Source: Bacteroidales bacterium (lineage in GTDB: Bacteria; Bacteroidota; Bacteroidia; Bacteroidales; UBA7960). Taken from it: 6,096 nucleotides of DNA. The notes under the pieces were generated by a model. It ran no database searches. It was not told the DNA's origin and worked only from the letters and a program-made list of their open reading frames with translations. A program made the translations under genes and the position numbers. The first letter of the stretch is position 1. Every line of letters starts with the position of its first letter. Shown one piece after another: positions 5,479 through 6,096 of this stretch. Location: the NCBI GenBank assembly GCA_007122505.1, contig SKTQ01000148.1:1-6096 (forward strand), given 5' to 3'.

Positions 5479-6096
5479 ATGAAAAACCAATTATCTGTTT
5501 TTTTTCTTACTTGCGCCTGGCTTTTACTGCCCTTTATTGTAACCGGCAGTAATACAACGCCGAGGAACGACAATGGATGGACCATTGTCAATCAGTTTTC
5601 CATTCACAACAACGCGGGTGGCCTTGCTTCTGATGGAAATGTCCTGTTTATTGGTGGTTTATACGGCAACGTGGGTCACAAGGTCTATACTTTTGATCCG
5701 GTCACCCATGAATTGCAGTTGCTGTTTGATGGGCCCCAGGACAATACGCTGGGACTTACATTTGACGGCCAGCATTTGTGGACCATTGAACAAACAGGGG
5801 CTTCAACTCCCGCACAGGCCTGGCAGATAGACCTGGAGGGTAATCTTGTGTCGCAGTTTGATCTTCCTGGGTCCTATATGTCGGGTATTGCCTGGGATGA
5901 TGGAAATTTCTATGTGGCAACCTATTTCCCGAATCCCGGAACCATTCATTATGTGGATGATCAGGGAAATGAAATTTCCAGCTTCACACCTCCTTCCAAT
6001 CAGCCCTGGGATCTGGCTTTACAGGGTGATTCATTGTGGATTGTGGATTTCTGGAATGATTTCATCCATTTGGTTGAACTGGACGGAACGTTGATC
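5479..6096 (+). CDS. Exported propeller-repeat protein, 3' partial
   Basis: The frame from ATG 5479 stays open for 206 codons to the window edge, so the C-terminus is missing. It starts with a signal peptide (K2 N-region, hydrophobic residues 7-22, likely cut near VTG|S at 23/24). The mature part holds four copies of a motif like G-L-x-x-D-G-x-x-L-W: GGLASDGNVLFIGG (47-60), LGLTFDGQHLWTIEQ (91-105), SGIAWDDGNFYVATY (135-149) and PWDLALQGDSLWIVD (176-190). The step is 42-44 residues, typical of NHL/YVTN-like beta-propellers. This repeat family differs from that of the divergent - strand neighbour. In this setting a T9SS sorting domain at the missing C-terminus would be expected, but it cannot be seen. 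No catalytic motif is present in the visible part. The start is supported by the signal peptide and the A/C-rich upstream bases. Confidence 0.88.
   Translation, partial: MKNQLSVFFLTCAWLLLPFIVTGSNTTPRNDNGWTIVNQFSIHNNAGGLASDGNVLFIGGLYGNVGHKVYTFDPVTHELQLLFDGPQDNTLGLTFDGQHLWTIEQTGASTPAQAWQIDLEGNLVSQFDLPGSYMSGIAWDDGNFYVATYFPNPGTIHYVDDQGNEISSFTPPSNQPWDLALQGDSLWIVDFWNDFIHLVELDGTLI
5617..6048 (+). repeat. Four ~43-residue propeller-like repeats
   Basis: The repeat signature (small-Gly-[LI]-x-[FWS]-D-G/D-x-x-[LF]-[WYF]) recurs at residues 47, 91, 135 and 176 of the partial protein, a nearly constant step of 41-44. More copies are likely past the window, since six to eight blades would be needed to close a propeller. 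Confidence 0.7.

Noticed and set aside
5301..5552. 83-codon + strand open frame spanning the divergent intergenic region
   Set aside because: It overlaps the start and signal peptide of the - strand gene and runs out of frame into the clear signal peptide of the gene at 5479; its composition is that of AT-rich non-coding DNA.
5573..6094. Two consecutive + strand open frames (5573-5830 and 5846-6094)
   Set aside because: Both are in other frames than the continuous repeat-bearing frame that starts at 5479 and show no protein-like pattern.

Overview
The window looks like a chromosomal segment from the phylum Bacteroidota (Bacteroidales/Marinilabiliales-like or a relative; the exact lineage cannot be read from this sequence). 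The evidence is two type IX secretion (T9SS) type A C-terminal sorting domains, a DUF6029-type outer-membrane barrel, an Omp28-type lipoprotein, signal peptides cleaved before Gln, and start regions that are A-rich and lack a Shine-Dalgarno sequence. Spot counts give coding GC in the mid-to-high 40s percent. The divergent intergenic region at 5313-5478 is only about 24% GC (40 of 166 bases).

Layout. Bases 1-111 are the last 36 codons and stop of a T9SS-sorted protein whose body lies upstream. A 44-base gap leads to a tight three-gene cassette on the + strand. Its first gene is a TlpA-family thioredoxin-like protein with CRPC (156-656). An ATGA overlap joins it to a DUF6029-type outer-membrane beta-barrel protein (653-2335). 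After 11 bases comes an Omp28-type lipoprotein with a CPNC thioredoxin-like motif (2347-3204). Convergent to the cassette, 50 bases away on the - strand, is a 685-residue secreted protein (5312 down to 3255). It has seven propeller-like repeats, a fibronectin type III domain, a carboxypeptidase-regulatory-like domain and a T9SS sorting domain. A 166-base AT-rich divergent region follows. The window ends inside a + strand gene (5479 to beyond 6096) for a second exported propeller-like protein with about 43-residue repeats.

How the genes may work together. The cassette is the most interesting part. Two thioredoxin-fold proteins with different CXXC centres, one predicted soluble in the periplasm and one lipid-anchored, flank an outer-membrane barrel. 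That barrel has exactly two cysteines in its whole sequence, both in a C-X4-C arrangement near the last strand. This suggests, without proving, an envelope thiol-disulfide or barrel-maturation module. The other three genes encode surface or secreted proteins: two carry T9SS sorting signals, and the third is cut off before its C-terminus. No RNA genes, CRISPR arrays, insertion sequences or convincing intrinsic terminators were seen.
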